DNA of 64,000 bases, taken from NCBI RefSeq assembly GCF_001043975.1, contig NZ_LABY01000059.1:19715-83714 (forward strand). Direction: 5' to 3'. A program made the position numbers and the translations under genes. The stretch comes from Methylobacterium variabile (GTDB taxonomy: Bacteria > Pseudomonadota > Alphaproteobacteria > Rhizobiales > Beijerinckiaceae). The notes below the pieces were generated by a model that was not told the DNA's origin, searched no databases, and saw only the letters and a program-made list of their open reading frames with translations. This document shows positions 32,655-41,663 of this stretch, one piece after another (positions within the stretch are counted from its first letter, which is position 1; every line of letters begins with the position of its first letter).

Positions 32655-32744
32655 GGCTCCCCCGCCTACGCGGGGATCGACCCATCGGCATGGTTTGCGC
32701 CCGTGACCGGCCCGCGGCTCCCCCGCCTACGCGGGGGCCGACCC
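32655..32744 (+). CRISPR. two-repeat, one-spacer type I-E-like CRISPR relic
   Basis: Two 29-bp repeats (32655-32683 and 32716-32744) agree at 27 of 29 positions and flank a 32-nt spacer (32684-32715). The repeat has the type I-E plan: a CCCCGC-CTAC-GCGGGG hairpin followed by ATCGACCC. The second repeat differs at the A and T of its 3' part, as expected for a terminal repeat, so the leader end is on the left, where the sequence is AT-richer (32600-32650). No further repeat occurs at plus or minus one period and no cas gene is in the window. It lies in the 348-bp gap 32425-32772. Confidence 0.75.
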
Positions 32745-32772
32745 TTGCACGGAGGCATCTTCTTCAGCCCAT

Positions 32773-34518
32773 TCAAGCCATCGCGCAGGCCACCGCGAAC
32801 AGCGCCAGGCCCACCGCCATCCACGTCACGTAATCGCTCACCAGCCCGCTGTGCAGCGCCTGCAGCCCCCCGAAGGCCGCCCGCTCGACGCCGGTGATCC
32901 GCCGCATCGTCCGTGACAGCGCGCGGCGGCGTGCGAGGGCGAGGGCCAGGAAGCCGAGCGTCAGCCCGATCGGCGCGAGGTTGCCGAGTTCGGCCGGCGG
33001 CAAGACCAGGGGAGGCGCCGCCGGATCGGCGAGGCGCGCCGCCGCGGCGCCGAGGAACGGCGCGACGGTGTCGTAGGGCGCGAGCGCCAGGGCGACGAGG
33101 GCGAGGGCCGGCAGGGCCATCAGCCAGAGCGGACGGTCGGGCTTCTCGCGCTCGCGCTCGGTCGGAGCGAGGAGCTCCGGCCCGGGCACGCCGCTGGCGC
33201 GCAGGAAGATCCGGGCGGCGGCGCGCAGCACCGCGCCGCCGGTGAGGGCGGTGGCGAGGGTCGTGCCGGTGGTGACGAGCGGGCCGGCCTCGTGCTCCAT
33301 CAGCCCGGTTGCGCCGTGCATCAGCCCGAGGGGCAACCCGCCGAGGAGGAGCCCGCCGAGCCCCATCGCCAGGGCCGGCGACCACAGGCCCCGGCCCTGG
33401 CCGTAGAGCACGATCTCGTCGGCCGAGTGCCGCAGGGCAAGCAGCGTGCCCGCCACCATGAACAGCGCGCCCTTCACCAGGCCGTGGCCGACCATGTAGA
33501 GGAGCAGGCCCGCCTTCGCGGTGCCGCTGTCGGCCGCGAGCGCCGTCAGCATGATGCCGAGATGCGCGATGGTGGAGAAGGCGAGCAGCCGCTTGAGGTG
33601 GCGCTGCGCGAAGGCCATCAGGCCGGCGACGAGGGCGGTGGCGAGGCCGAGCCACAGCATCAGCCCGTGCACCAGCCCCATGACGGCGGGATCGCCGGCG
33701 AAGACCTGCGCCACCAGCTTGGCGAGGCCGAACAGGCCGAGGCTCACCATCGCGCCGGAGAAGATCACCGAGACCGGGCTCGGCGCGACGGCGTGGGCAT
33801 CGGCGAGCCAGAGATGGAACGGCAGGATTGCTGCCTTGGTGAGGAGGGCCCCGGCCACCAGCACGAAGCCGCCGGTCACGACCGGGTCGCCGACGATCCC
33901 GGCGACGACCCGGCCCATGGCGGCGAAGTCGAGGGTGCCGGTGCGGGCGTAGAGCAGCCCGGTTCCCGCCAGCATCAGGAAGCTCGCGAGCGCGTTGGTG
34001 ACCGTGAAGGTGAACGCGCCCTCCAGCGCGCTGCGGCCGAGCGGGTAGGCCGTGAGCGCGAAGGCCGCGACGCTCATCAGCTCGAACCAGACGAACAGGT
34101 TGAACAGGTCGCGCGTGAGGCAGAAGCCGACCATCGCCGCGAGGAACAGCAGCATCAATACCTGGAAATGCGCGTGCTCGGCGTCGAAATAGCCCCAGGC
34201 GAAGACGAAGGCGGCGGCAAACAGCAGGCCGCAGAAGGCCGCCAGGGCGGCGCTCGCCGGATCGGCCTGGAAGCCGATGCCGAGGACGACGCCCGGCCGA
34301 TGCGCGGCGTCGGGCGTCCAGCCGCCGAACCAGTGCCGCACCGGCCCGTCGAGGCTGTGGCGGGCGAGCCAGGCGCACAAGCCGCAGACGGCGAGCGCGG
34401 TCAGGATCGCGACGACCTTCGGCAGGCGCGGCGGCAGCCAGTGGGCGAGGCTGAGCATCAGCGTCGCGACGCCGAGGGGCAGCAGCACCGCGATGGCGAG
34501 AGCGGCGTCGGGGTTCAC
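32773..34518 (-). CDS. mrpD: cation/proton antiporter subunit D (MrpD/MbhH type)
   Basis: The 581-residue membrane protein of the ND2/4/5 family (about 14 helices) is the proton-channel subunit of Mrp-type antiporters. Core features are [18 protein letters not shown] (with the key Glu), the Lys-containing [20 protein letters not shown], and [22 protein letters not shown] start at 34518 overlaps the stop of subunit C as GTGA; the frame is open upstream, but there it overlaps subunit C. It is the last gene of the leftward operon E-F-G-(DUF4040)-B-C-D. Confidence 0.92.
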   Translation of the reverse strand: MNPDAALAIAVLLPLGVATLMLSLAHWLPPRLPKVVAILTALAVCGLCAWLARHSLDGPVRHWFGGWTPDAAHRPGVVLGIGFQADPASAALAAFCGLLFAAAFVFAWGYFDAEHAHFQVLMLLFLAAMVGFCLTRDLFNLFVWFELMSVAAFALTAYPLGRSALEGAFTFTVTNALASFLMLAGTGLLYARTGTLDFAAMGRVVAGIVGDPVVTGGFVLVAGALLTKAAILPFHLWLADAHAVAPSPVSVIFSGAMVSLGLFGLAKLVAQVFAGDPAVMGLVHGLMLWLGLATALVAGLMAFAQRHLKRLLAFSTIAHLGIMLTALAADSGTAKAGLLLYMVGHGLVKGALFMVAGTLLALRHSADEIVLYGQGRGLWSPALAMGLGGLLLGGLPLGLMHGATGLMEHEAGPLVTTGTTLATALTGGAVLRAAARIFLRASGVPGPELLAPTEREREKPDRPLWLMALPALALVALALAPYDTVAPFLGAAAARLADPAAPPLVLPPAELGNLAPIGLTLGFLALALARRRALSRTMRRITGVERAAFGGLQALHSGLVSDYVTWMAVGLALFAVACAMA

Positions 34519-34889
34519 CGGCTGGACCGCTCGGGCGTGGATTCGGGCGGGCGCAGGGGGCGCAGGACCTGCGGATCGAGGGTGTGGCGGCGCTTCTGCA
34601 CCTGGACGGCGACGGCCAGCAGCAGCGCCGACACGGCGGCGCCGACCACGATGTCGGTGAGCACCAGCGCCTGCACGATCGGGTCGACCGCCGGCGTGCC
34701 GGGCGGGTGGTCGTAGAAGATCGGCGGCCCGGCGCCGTCCACGAAGCCGAGGCCGAGGAGCAGCACGTAGGTCGCCGACTGGCACACGGTGAGGCAGCCG
34801 ACGAGGTGCACGGCGTGGCGCGAGGTGGCAAGTCCGTAGAGCCCGATCCCGAACAGCCAGGCGGCGACGAACCAGGGCAATGCGCTCAT
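34515..34889 (-). CDS. mrpC: antiporter subunit C (MrpC/NuoK-like)
   Basis: The 124-residue product has three helices and a charged tail, the NuoK-like plan. Motifs include [20 protein letters not shown] and [20 protein letters not shown]. The start [14 protein letters not shown] overlaps the stop of subunit B by ATGA, and its own stop overlaps subunit D. It works in the membrane arm next to subunit D. Confidence 0.92.
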   Translation of the reverse strand: MSALPWFVAAWLFGIGLYGLATSRHAVHLVGCLTVCQSATYVLLLGLGFVDGAGPPIFYDHPPGTPAVDPIVQALVLTDIVVGAAVSALLLAVAVQVQKRRHTLDPQVLRPLRPPESTPERSSR

Positions 34890-35662
34890 CGGCCTTCCTC
34901 GTCGGGCACGGAATCGTGGTCGGGCGCGCGGGTCTCCTCCATGAACTCGAGGAGCAGGAGCCCGAAGCTGCCGGTCACCGACAGGGCGACCGCGGCGTTG
35001 ACCACGATCATCAGCCCGCCGGAATAGAGGTCCTTGAGGGTGCCGAGGGGCAGGATGTTCTCCAGGGCCGGCCGGCCCATGGCGAGCGGCAGGGCCGCTG
35101 CCAGGACGTAGAGCAGCGCGCCGCCGCCCTCGAGCAGGGCGAGCACCGGCCCGCGCACCAGCGCCCGCCACACCGCGTAGCCCTCGCCGAGATAGAGGAG
35201 CAGCAGGCCCGAGGCGATGATCACCCCGCCCTGGAAGCCGCCGCCCGGCGTCGTCATGCCGTGGAGCACGACGGAGAGGCCCAGCAGCAGGGTGAGCGTC
35301 GCGGCGATCCGGCAGGTCAGCACCGTCGCGTCGGCGCGCGGGATCACCGGTCGCCCTGGCACGTGGCCCGCCCGCTCGGCCCCGCTCTCGCCGCGGGCGC
35401 CGCGCAGGAGCACCGTCGCGCCGGTCACGGCGCAGAGCAGCATGCATTCCTCGCCTAAGCTATCGATGCCGCGCACGTCGAAATTGACCGCCGCGACCAT
35501 GTTGGTGACGTGTCGCAGCTCCGGCAGCAGGGCGTTCACCGCCTGCCCGTAGGGCGAGATCGGCGCGCCGAAGCCCGGCAGGGCGAGGGCGACGTGGGCG
35601 ACGGCCGGCGCCAGCGCCAGGAGCGCGAGGATGAGCACCACGAGGCGGAGCCGCACGCTCAT
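34886..35662 (-). CDS. mrpB: antiporter subunit B fused to MbhE-like (MrpA C-terminal) domain
   Basis: The 258-residue product is longer than a plain MrpB of about 140. Residues 1 to about 90 resemble MbhE, the part that in Bacillus is the end of MrpA ([20 protein letters not shown]). Residues from about 115 are MrpB, with the hallmark [19 protein letters not shown]. The fusion covers two subunits that are separate in archaeal Mbh operons. ATG overlaps the DUF4040 gene end, and the stop overlaps subunit C. Confidence 0.88.
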   Translation of the reverse strand: MSVRLRLVVLILALLALAPAVAHVALALPGFGAPISPYGQAVNALLPELRHVTNMVAAVNFDVRGIDSLGEECMLLCAVTGATVLLRGARGESGAERAGHVPGRPVIPRADATVLTCRIAATLTLLLGLSVVLHGMTTPGGGFQGGVIIASGLLLLYLGEGYAVWRALVRGPVLALLEGGGALLYVLAAALPLAMGRPALENILPLGTLKDLYSGGLMIVVNAAVALSVTGSFGLLLLEFMEETRAPDHDSVPDEEGR

Positions 35663-35904
35663 CGGCCGACCCGGTCGGTGGCGATGGCGGCGAGCGCGAC
35701 CAGGAACAGGAACGGCGTCACCGCCGTGCCGACGGCGATCTCCGACAGGGCCACGTCGGGCGCCTCCAGCGCCAGGAACAGCAGCCCGAGGACGAGGCCG
35801 TTGCCGGCGAGCGCGTAGACCTGCCGCCTGGGGTCGCGGGTGATCACCACGAGCAGGCCCGAGAGGGCGGCGAGGATCAGGAGACCGGCGACGAGCCAGG
35901 TCAT
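35659..35904 (-). CDS. DUF4040 / MbhD-like antiporter subunit
   Basis: The 81-residue, two- to three-helix protein carries the DUF4040 signature ALEAPDVALSEIAVGTAVTP, which in large MrpA proteins follows the antiporter-like domain and in Mbh-type complexes is the separate subunit MbhD. Its stop overlaps the next gene by four bases. Its small size shows that no NuoL-like part is attached. Confidence 0.88.
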   Translation of the reverse strand: MTWLVAGLLILAALSGLLVVITRDPRRQVYALAGNGLVLGLLFLALEAPDVALSEIAVGTAVTPFLFLVALAAIATDRVGR

Positions 35905-35928
35905 ACAGTGATTCTCATGCAGGGATCC

Positions 35929-36213
35929 TCATCGCCGCTCCCCGTCGCGGATGTGCAGCGCGTGACCGGTGACGTGCGAGAGGAGCGCACCGATGAGCAG
36001 GGTCGCCAGCCAGATCGCGGTGCATTTCAGCGCTCGCGGCGAGAGACCGTCGGTGAGCCAGGCGGCGAGGACGAGGGCTGCGCCCCCGGCGACGTTGACG
36101 AACGTGACGGTGTGCAGGCGCCCCAACGGGGTCGTGAGCCGCCAGAGCGCCAGGGTGCCGATCCAGGCGGCGAGCACCGCGAGAGCGAGACAGAGCCCGA
36201 CGAGGACGCTCAC
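35929..36213 (-). CDS. mrpG: antiporter subunit G (MrpG)
   Basis: The 94-residue, three-helix membrane protein shows the MrpG pattern GTLALWRLTTPLGRLHTVTF, although the second half is less conserved than usual. It lies 24 nt upstream of the DUF4040 gene in transcription order, and its start overlaps the end of subunit F by four bases. Confidence 0.87.
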   Translation of the reverse strand: MSVLVGLCLALAVLAAWIGTLALWRLTTPLGRLHTVTFVNVAGGAALVLAAWLTDGLSPRALKCTAIWLATLLIGALLSHVTGHALHIRDGERR

Positions 36214-36464
36214 AGCCAGCGCTCCTGGAACACGGCGAAGAGCAGGGTGCCGGGCAGGGTCAGCACCGCGAGGACGAGCCCGAGGTCGATCGTGGCGGGT
36301 TGGTCGAGGGCAAAGCTCATCACGACGAGGAGCAGCACCGCGACCGAGGTGGCGAGCTGCACCGCGACGAGGCGGAAGGCGAGGGCGCCGCGGGCCGCTG
36401 CCGCGACCGCGAGGCCGAGGGCAGGCAGCAGCGCGAGAGCGGCGGCGAGCCAGAGCCCCGTCAT
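36210..36464 (-). CDS. mrpF: antiporter subunit F (MrpF)
   Basis: The 84-residue, three-helix product begins MTGLWLAAALALLPALGLAV and contains FRLVAVQLATSVAVLLLVVM, the MrpF pattern. Start and stop both overlap the flanking genes by four bases, so E-F-G are translationally coupled. Confidence 0.87.
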   Translation of the reverse strand: MTGLWLAAALALLPALGLAVAAAARGALAFRLVAVQLATSVAVLLLVVMSFALDQPATIDLGLVLAVLTLPGTLLFAVFQERWL

Positions 36465-36928
36465 GCCAGCCACCGCGGATCGGCCGGCGGGGGCGTCTCG
36501 CCGAGGGCGTGGATCAGCACCTCGTCGCGACCGGGATCGGCGCGCAGCACGAAGCTGTCGGGCGCGAGCGAGGCGAGGAGCACGGCCCCGGCCCGCCGGG
36601 CCCGCTCGGCCGGCTCGTCCTCCGGCCCGCGCCGGAACGGCCGGCGGTGAGCGTGACCCGGATGGGTGCCGACGAGGATCGCGCGCGCCAGTACCGCGCC
36701 GGTGCGCAGGGTCGCGGGTCCCAAGCCCGCGAGCGCCCGGCCCCAGGGGGCGAGGTGGGCGCACGAGACGCGAAAGTGCCGCTTCGCAGCGGTGCGGATC
36801 CGCCAGGCCCAGGCCGTCATCAGGCTCGCCACGACGATCCCGGTCGCCACCTCGTGGGAGCCGGCTTCGCCGGCGAGCAGGAGGTAGAGGGCGAGCGTGC
36901 CGAGCCAGGTGAGGGCGCTGCGGAGCAT
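36461..36928 (-). CDS. mrpE: antiporter subunit E (MrpE)
   Basis: The 155-residue product, first gene of the operon, has two N-terminal helices and a soluble C-terminal domain with LAPDSFVLRADPGRDEVLIH, the MrpE pattern. Mrp complexes exchange Na+ or other monovalent cations for protons. The upstream 259 bp to the oxalate decarboxylase stop contain no gene and presumably the operon promoter. Confidence 0.87.
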   Translation of the reverse strand: MLRSALTWLGTLALYLLLAGEAGSHEVATGIVVASLMTAWAWRIRTAAKRHFRVSCAHLAPWGRALAGLGPATLRTGAVLARAILVGTHPGHAHRRPFRRGPEDEPAERARRAGAVLLASLAPDSFVLRADPGRDEVLIHALGETPPPADPRWLA

Positions 36929-37151
36929 CGTCGGGGGCGTCCGGTGTTCGTAGAAGGTCTAACGCCCTCGAGGCTTTCGCGTTCGCCGGCTGGTGCCGCA
37001 CGAAAGCCGTCTCACGCCGCTCCGCTGGGGTGAATCGGTTGATACCCTCCTGGCCAGCGTCAGGCGCTCCTGCCTGCGACCGCTCGACACTGGCGCCACT
37101 GACAACCCTTCGTCGCAAATGTCAGGCGCGCGACACTGGTCCCGGCGAGGT

Positions 37152-37173
37152 GGAGGAGCGCGTACGCTCCTCC
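37152..37173. terminator. perfect stem-loop behind the oxalate decarboxylase gene
   Basis: GGAGGAGCG-CGTA-CGCTCCTCC is a perfect 9-bp stem with a 4-nt loop, starting 14 bp past the decarboxylase stop. No T run follows, so it may protect the mRNA end rather than terminate by itself. Confidence 0.5.
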
Positions 37174-37187
37174 GGTGAGTTGGGATG

Positions 37188-38321
37188 TCAGCCCTTTGTG
37201 ATGGTTTGACGGGTGGCGCGGAGCGAAGACATGAGCGGATCGCCCACGTCGAGGTGGCCTTGCACGAGATGGCGTGGCGTGAGCGCCAGCCAGTTGTTCA
37301 GCGACACGTCGCGATATTCCGGCTTATGGAAGATGTTGAGCACGCGCATCGGCTCGTCGCCGATGTTCTCAATGTAATGGGCAAGGGTCTTGGGGACGTA
37401 GCCCACGTCTCCGGCCGCAAAATCAAATGTCCGAGCGTTGTTGACCGCATCGAAGACGGTCATTCGTGCTTTCCCGCTGATGTAATATTGAAGCTCATCC
37501 GCTTCAGGGTGCCAGTGTATCTCTCGCATGCCGCCAGGTTCGAGGTCGATGAACAGGGCAGCCAGATTGGTGACCTTGAAGTTCGACGAGTCGACCACGG
37601 TGCCTGCCCCGCCCGGATAGCGGGTCGGCTGAACCTGGGAGGCGCGGAAGACATATTTATCGGTGAAGGACGCGTTGCCCAGAGCACGTCGCACCTCCTC
37701 GAGAGGCGGCGGAACCGGCAGGCGGAAGATGTACTTCTCGTGGTCCGGAAGGCCATTGAACGCTTCCTTCGGCACGCCGAAGTTCCGGGACAGGACCTCG
37801 GTCGGGTTGTGAGCGAACAATTCCGTCACGAGGAAAGTCTCGTTCTCGGAGAAGTTGCCGTCGTTGAAGACGAGCACGAACTCGGTGCCTTCTTCGAGGC
37901 CCTGGATGGCATGGGGAATGCCGGGCGGCGCCAGCCACAGATCGCCCGCCTCCAGATCCTCGATCAGCGTGTTGCGGTCGTGGTCCACCAAGTAGAAGCG
38001 CACCTTGCCCTGCAGCACATAGGCCCACTCGGTTTCCTTGTGCCAGTGAAGCTCGCGCACCACGCCCGGAGGGAGGCGCATGTCGACGATCGCCAGTTCC
38101 TTCAGAGCGCCCATCTCGCGCTGAGTCACCTCGCGCGCCCAGCCGCCGTCCTCGAGGCGCATGTGGGCCATGGAGAAGGGGAACTTGAGGTTCGGAATGC
38201 CGCCGTGATCCGATTCCGGTGGCATGAAGAGGTCGGGATTCTGCGCCTCGACCGCGGGATTGCGCGGCCCCACGATCGTGGCGCCTTTGCTGCCGCGGAT
38301 CGGTTCTTTCAACTCGGTCAT
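37188..38321 (-). CDS. oxdC: oxalate decarboxylase (bicupin)
   Basis: The enzyme converts oxalate to formate and CO2 with Mn. The 377-residue bicupin has both metal sites: H92, H94, E98, H137 and H269, H271, E276, H315. The active-site lid reads SENE at 158-161, with the Glu that distinguishes decarboxylase from oxalate oxidase (Bacillus OxdC has SENS). ATG behind GGAGGA is chosen over a GTG four codons earlier. There is no signal peptide. It follows the DUF1275 gene with 54 nt between and is probably co-transcribed. Confidence 0.92.
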   Translation of the reverse strand: MTELKEPIRGSKGATIVGPRNPAVEAQNPDLFMPPESDHGGIPNLKFPFSMAHMRLEDGGWAREVTQREMGALKELAIVDMRLPPGVVRELHWHKETEWAYVLQGKVRFYLVDHDRNTLIEDLEAGDLWLAPPGIPHAIQGLEEGTEFVLVFNDGNFSENETFLVTELFAHNPTEVLSRNFGVPKEAFNGLPDHEKYIFRLPVPPPLEEVRRALGNASFTDKYVFRASQVQPTRYPGGAGTVVDSSNFKVTNLAALFIDLEPGGMREIHWHPEADELQYYISGKARMTVFDAVNNARTFDFAAGDVGYVPKTLAHYIENIGDEPMRVLNIFHKPEYRDVSLNNWLALTPRHLVQGHLDVGDPLMSSLRATRQTITKG

Positions 38322-38375
38322 GCTTTCCTCCACGCGAGAAGTAGATGCCGTGGTCCGGCTCCATCCGAAATCCGG

Positions 38376-39119
38376 TCAGCCGATCAGGCCCCCGGGCGTC
38401 GGGTCAGGATCCACCTTCCTGGATTCCCCGAAGGCAATCAGGCCGATGATGAGGGCGATCGCGGCGGGCAGAAAAATCGCGGCGCCGGCAAACTGCTGGT
38501 CGACGAGGTAGCCGATGGCACCACCGCCCGCGAAACCGAGAAGAGTCAGGAAGAATATTCCTGCCCAGCTCAGGTTCGACTTGCCCTTGGGCCCAGTCTC
38601 CGAGAACAAAGACTGCACGACAAAGTTGAACGCCATCTGGACCACGAATGTAACGGCCACTGCACCGAACAGCATGCCGCGGGCCTTGTGGAAGGCGTTC
38701 CCCTGTGCGCCGGCGACGAAACTGATGCCGTAGGCGATGTATTGCGGCTCAACAGCGCCGGAGCGTGCGCCGAGGCCGAGGCCGACGAGCACGGCGCAGA
38801 TCGCGAGCAACACGATCGGCGTAAACACCTCGCCCTTGCGTAACATGCTGGTCATCAGCGCGCCGCACACGGCGGAGCCAATGCCGAAGGCAAGCACGGA
38901 CAGAGCAGAGAAGGAGAAGGCCTGCCAATCTCCTTGCACGAGGCGGTACCCGCTCTGCACGACGTTGCCAGACTGCACCGTCGCGAAGGTCTGAGCCTGG
39001 GACAGGGTCCAGGCGTCCATCGAGCCGGCCATCAGAGCCAGGAGAAAGCCGGTATACGGCCGCTCCATGAGTGGATACCGGGCAATCGCCGGATGATCCA
39101 TTGCGACTGTGCCGTCCAT
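38376..39119 (-). CDS. DUF1275 family membrane protein
   Basis: The 247-residue product has six or seven hydrophobic segments and the DUF1275 (YoaK) pattern MAGSMDAWTLSQAQTFATVQ, then SGNVVQSGYRLVQGDW, and AGAQGNAFHKARG. The function of the family is unknown. GGGAGGG lies ahead of the ATG. Its position directly before oxdC suggests a role in oxalate or formate movement (inference). GC content is lower than in the core genes, consistent with acquisition. Confidence 0.88.
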   Translation of the reverse strand: MDGTVAMDHPAIARYPLMERPYTGFLLALMAGSMDAWTLSQAQTFATVQSGNVVQSGYRLVQGDWQAFSFSALSVLAFGIGSAVCGALMTSMLRKGEVFTPIVLLAICAVLVGLGLGARSGAVEPQYIAYGISFVAGAQGNAFHKARGMLFGAVAVTFVVQMAFNFVVQSLFSETGPKGKSNLSWAGIFFLTLLGFAGGGAIGYLVDQQFAGAAIFLPAAIALIIGLIAFGESRKVDPDPTPGGLIG

Positions 39120-39159
39120 GCACGCGCCCTCCCGAGCTACGATGGCGGAAAATTTGACT

Positions 39160-39310
39160 AGTGTGTTTCAGTTGCAGATTTTATCGGAAAAATAAAAGAA
39201 TATTATCGGGCGAAAAATTACATTTGAGATAAGAATATGTTATTTTTGCTGTAGTTTTACTTTGATATATATCAAAAAATTGAAATTATATTTGAATTTT
39301 GTCTGTGGTC
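39160..39310. other. AT-rich segment upstream of the DUF1275-oxdC pair
   Basis: This stretch is strikingly A/T-rich compared with the rest of the window. It begins about 40 bp ahead of the DUF1275 start and runs into the IS5 remnant, so it probably holds the promoter and also marks an island boundary. Confidence 0.6.
39263..39276. promoter_or_regulatory. FNR/FixK/CRP-type palindrome
   Basis: TTGAT-ATAT-ATCAA is a perfect match to the FNR/FixK consensus TTGAT-N4-ATCAA, extended by one more pair on each side. It lies about 145 bp upstream of the DUF1275 start codon. Class II activation would place the transcript start near 39228. The AT-rich setting makes chance occurrence possible. Confidence 0.45.
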
Positions 39311-39329
39311 TAGATCGGACATCCGGAAG

Positions 39330-39762
39330 CGAGTCACACCCAAATGCCTGGCTGGCGTCGAGCGCGACGGCTGACGTATCGTTGCGAGCCAGCTTGTCGT
39401 AGCGTTTGGCGATGCGGCGGAAGTCATTGAAGCGGCGGACAGTCGCAACGCTGCGCCAGCGTTCGCGAGAGTGCCGCTCGTCGTGCCGCATTGTGCAGCC
39501 TGCGGGCGCCTGCGCCGGGGATGCTGGGAGTGATGCCTTCGCCGCACCTCGGCCGGGGCGGCCAGCATGCCCCGCCGGATGCCGCGCCGTGACCACCTGT
39601 CGAAGCGGCTGCAATCCGTGGTGCGCGGCCCGTACCCGGCTGGGCAGCCGGGCCGACGGGAGCCGCAGGCGGGATTCCGGAGATGATCCGTTGGTCGTCC
39701 TCGCGCTCGGGTTCGTTGAGCGGCATGAACTGATCAGCTCCTCTGCGGTGGTCCACGGTCAA
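39330..39762 (-). pseudogene. decayed IS5-family transposase remnant
   Basis: Pieces of one transposase are readable in different minus-strand frames: DDQRIISGI (near 39690), then SRFDRWSRRGIRRGMLAAPA (near 39560-39615), then RRFNDFRRIAKRYDKLARND (near 39370-39430). The order matches an IS5-family (IS427-like) transposase with internal deletions and frameshifts and most of the catalytic core missing. No ends could be defined. It is unrelated in sequence to the intact copy at 40808. Confidence 0.7.
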
Positions 39763-40807
39763 CGCTTGTGCAGGACCGGCTTCGGGCGACGGAGGAGGAG
39801 GCCGATGCCCGGATGTCGATCTGGATCCCCTGGCCCCGACGACGCTGTGCGACCTGGGCGAGCATATTGATCAGAAGCCCATTGGAATCGCTCCGAGTGA
39901 AGTGCATGGGCGGCTTCCTGAACGAGTAAGGCCTGGCTTTTCAGCCAATTTATTAGTGACCGGAGAAATTTTTGCCTTCAACCCATAGCAGTAATCCAAT
40001 GAGCATGGCTAGATCCAGAAAAAATACAATTTGTTACTTTATCAAACAACACAATTCACCCATAAGTTGTTGTACCAATTGTCAATTCGCGCCAGGCTTG
40101 GCTTCAGTGAATGCTCCCAGCCCACGGCGGCGCTGAAATTTTTTTCGCAGAATTCAACGTGGGGTTGGTGTCGAATCGCAGCGCTTGAGTTGTACGAACC
40201 GCTCCCCGTCGCATCGTGATCCGCCCATGTGAGAGTAGTCCGCCCTGAGTTGCGGCCTCTGGGCAAAGACGAGGACGGACGGTTGGGAGCGAAGCGGCCC
40301 AGGCCCGAGGAAGCCGCGGCCCAGCGACGGGCAGGCGGAGGTGTTGATCGCGTAGGACACCGACCCGAGTCGATGACCGCTGCGGAATGTTCCGACGATG
40401 AGGCTGACAGCCATGGTCAGCAGGGACGCCCGGTCCCGGCCGACCTCTGAAAGCGCTCGTGACGCTCCGGCTGTAGCACTCGCCTGACCACTACAACTCG
40501 CCCTCGTCCGGCGTCTGCCATTCCAGGCTCAGTCGCTGATTTTGAGCAGAGTTGTCGGAAATGGCTGGGGCGCCAGGATTCTCACCTAAGCGGCAGCCCG
40601 CGTAAGTCGTTGACTCAGCAGCACTAAACGGCGTTACAGCTGCGTTGTCATACATTGATGTGCGACAACGTGCAACTCGTCGTTGGCTCAATATTGCGGA
40701 CGTCAGTTCGGCTTGGTCAGCATGTAATGAATGGCCGAATGTGGCCGGCTGAGGTTTGCCCTTCAAAGTCGAATTGGAGCTAACTATGAGGTGTAGTCAG
40801 AATTCTA
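39763..40807. other. non-coding accessory stretch
   Basis: About 1 kb with uneven base composition (AT-rich 39940-40080 and 40590-40700, GC-rich 40220-40450). A 57-codon minus frame at 39734-39907 (MHFTRSDSNGLLINMLAQVA...) and a few other short frames look random or are relics; none is supportable as a gene. Confidence 0.4.
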
Positions 40808-41660
40808 GAGGGTGTTACGGACCTACGAGGGCACCAAATTGGCGGCGATGCAGTCCCGCCGTGCCTACCCCTCCGATGTCAGCGATGAAGAATGGGCGCT
40901 GGTCGCCCCCTACCTGACCTTGCTTCCCGAAACGGCCGCTCAGCGCGAGCACAGTCTGCGGGAGGTGTTCAACGGGCTGCGCTACGTCGTGCGCTACGGC
41001 GTGGCTTGGCGCGCGATGCCCCACGATCTGCCGCCCTGGCACGCCGTGTATGACCAGGCGCAACGCTGGCTGAAAGCGGGCTGCTTCGAGAGTTTGGTCC
41101 ACGACCTGCGCGCCGTGCTGCGCTTGGCTTCGGACCGGACCGAGGAACCTTCGGCCGTGGTGCTCGACAGCCGGACGCTCCGCTCGACGCCCGAGAGTGG
41201 CGCTCGCGCCGCCTGGGACGGACACAAGCGCACCCGCGGTTCGAAGCTGCACGCGGCGGTCGATACGCTCGGCCAAGTGCTGGCGCTGCATGTCACACCC
41301 GCCGATGCCGATGACCGCGCCGCCGTGGCCGCGCTGGCTGATGCCGTGCAGGAGGCCACCGGCGACAGCGTGGATCTCGCCTATGTCGATCAGGGCTACA
41401 CCGGCGAGCGCGCGGCGAAGGCGGCGGCTGATCACGGCATCGCCCTGGAAGTGGTGAAGCTGCCCGAAGCCAAGCGCGGCTTCGTCCTGTTGCCACGCCG
41501 GTGGGTGGTCGAGCGCGCCTTCGCCTGGATGGCCCGCTTCCGCCGCTTGGCCCGCGACTACGAACGCCTGCCGGCTACCCTGGCCGGGCTGCACCTCGTC
41601 GCCTTCAGCGTCCTACTGCTCCGCAGGGCTGCCGATTTCGCAGCAGTCCGTAACAGCCTC
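40808..41660 (+). mobile_element. IS5-family (IS427-like) insertion sequence, intact
   Basis: The 853-bp element has imperfect terminal inverted repeats GAGGGTGTTACGGACC and GAGGCTGTTACGGACT (14 of 16 match) and is flanked by TA on both sides (40806-40807 and 41661-41662), the expected target duplication. It carries one intact transposase gene whose stop codon is completed by the flanking TA. Confidence 0.85.
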
Positions 41661-41663
41661 TAG
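40848..41663 (+). CDS. IS5-family transposase
   Basis: The 271-residue DDE transposase starts MQSRRAYPSDVSDEEWALVA. It has VVLDSRTLRSTPESG (first Asp), LAYVDQGYTGERAAK (second Asp) and the C-terminal RRWVVERAFAWMARFRRLAR (Glu). The reading frame extends 12 codons upstream to a GTG within the terminal repeat. The last base of the element plus the flanking TA and G form the stop (CTC TAG). It appears functional. Confidence 0.93.
   Translation: MQSRRAYPSDVSDEEWALVAPYLTLLPETAAQREHSLREVFNGLRYVVRYGVAWRAMPHDLPPWHAVYDQAQRWLKAGCFESLVHDLRAVLRLASDRTEEPSAVVLDSRTLRSTPESGARAAWDGHKRTRGSKLHAAVDTLGQVLALHVTPADADDRAAVAALADAVQEATGDSVDLAYVDQGYTGERAAKAAADHGIALEVVKLPEAKRGFVLLPRRWVVERAFAWMARFRRLARDYERLPATLAGLHLVAFSVLLLRRAADFAAVRNSL

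Noticed and set aside
36993..37178. 61-codon plus-strand frame between mrpE and oxdC
   Set aside because: Random-like Arg/Ser-rich sequence without a ribosome site; it also covers the hairpin behind oxdC.
39734..39907. 57-codon minus-strand frame next to the decayed IS5 transposase
   Set aside because: No ribosome-binding site or recognisable family; it overlaps the remnant and may be decayed DNA.
40042..40766. Several short frames on both strands in the gap before the intact IS
   Set aside because: Mutually overlapping, mixed composition, no start signals; none is preferred over the others.
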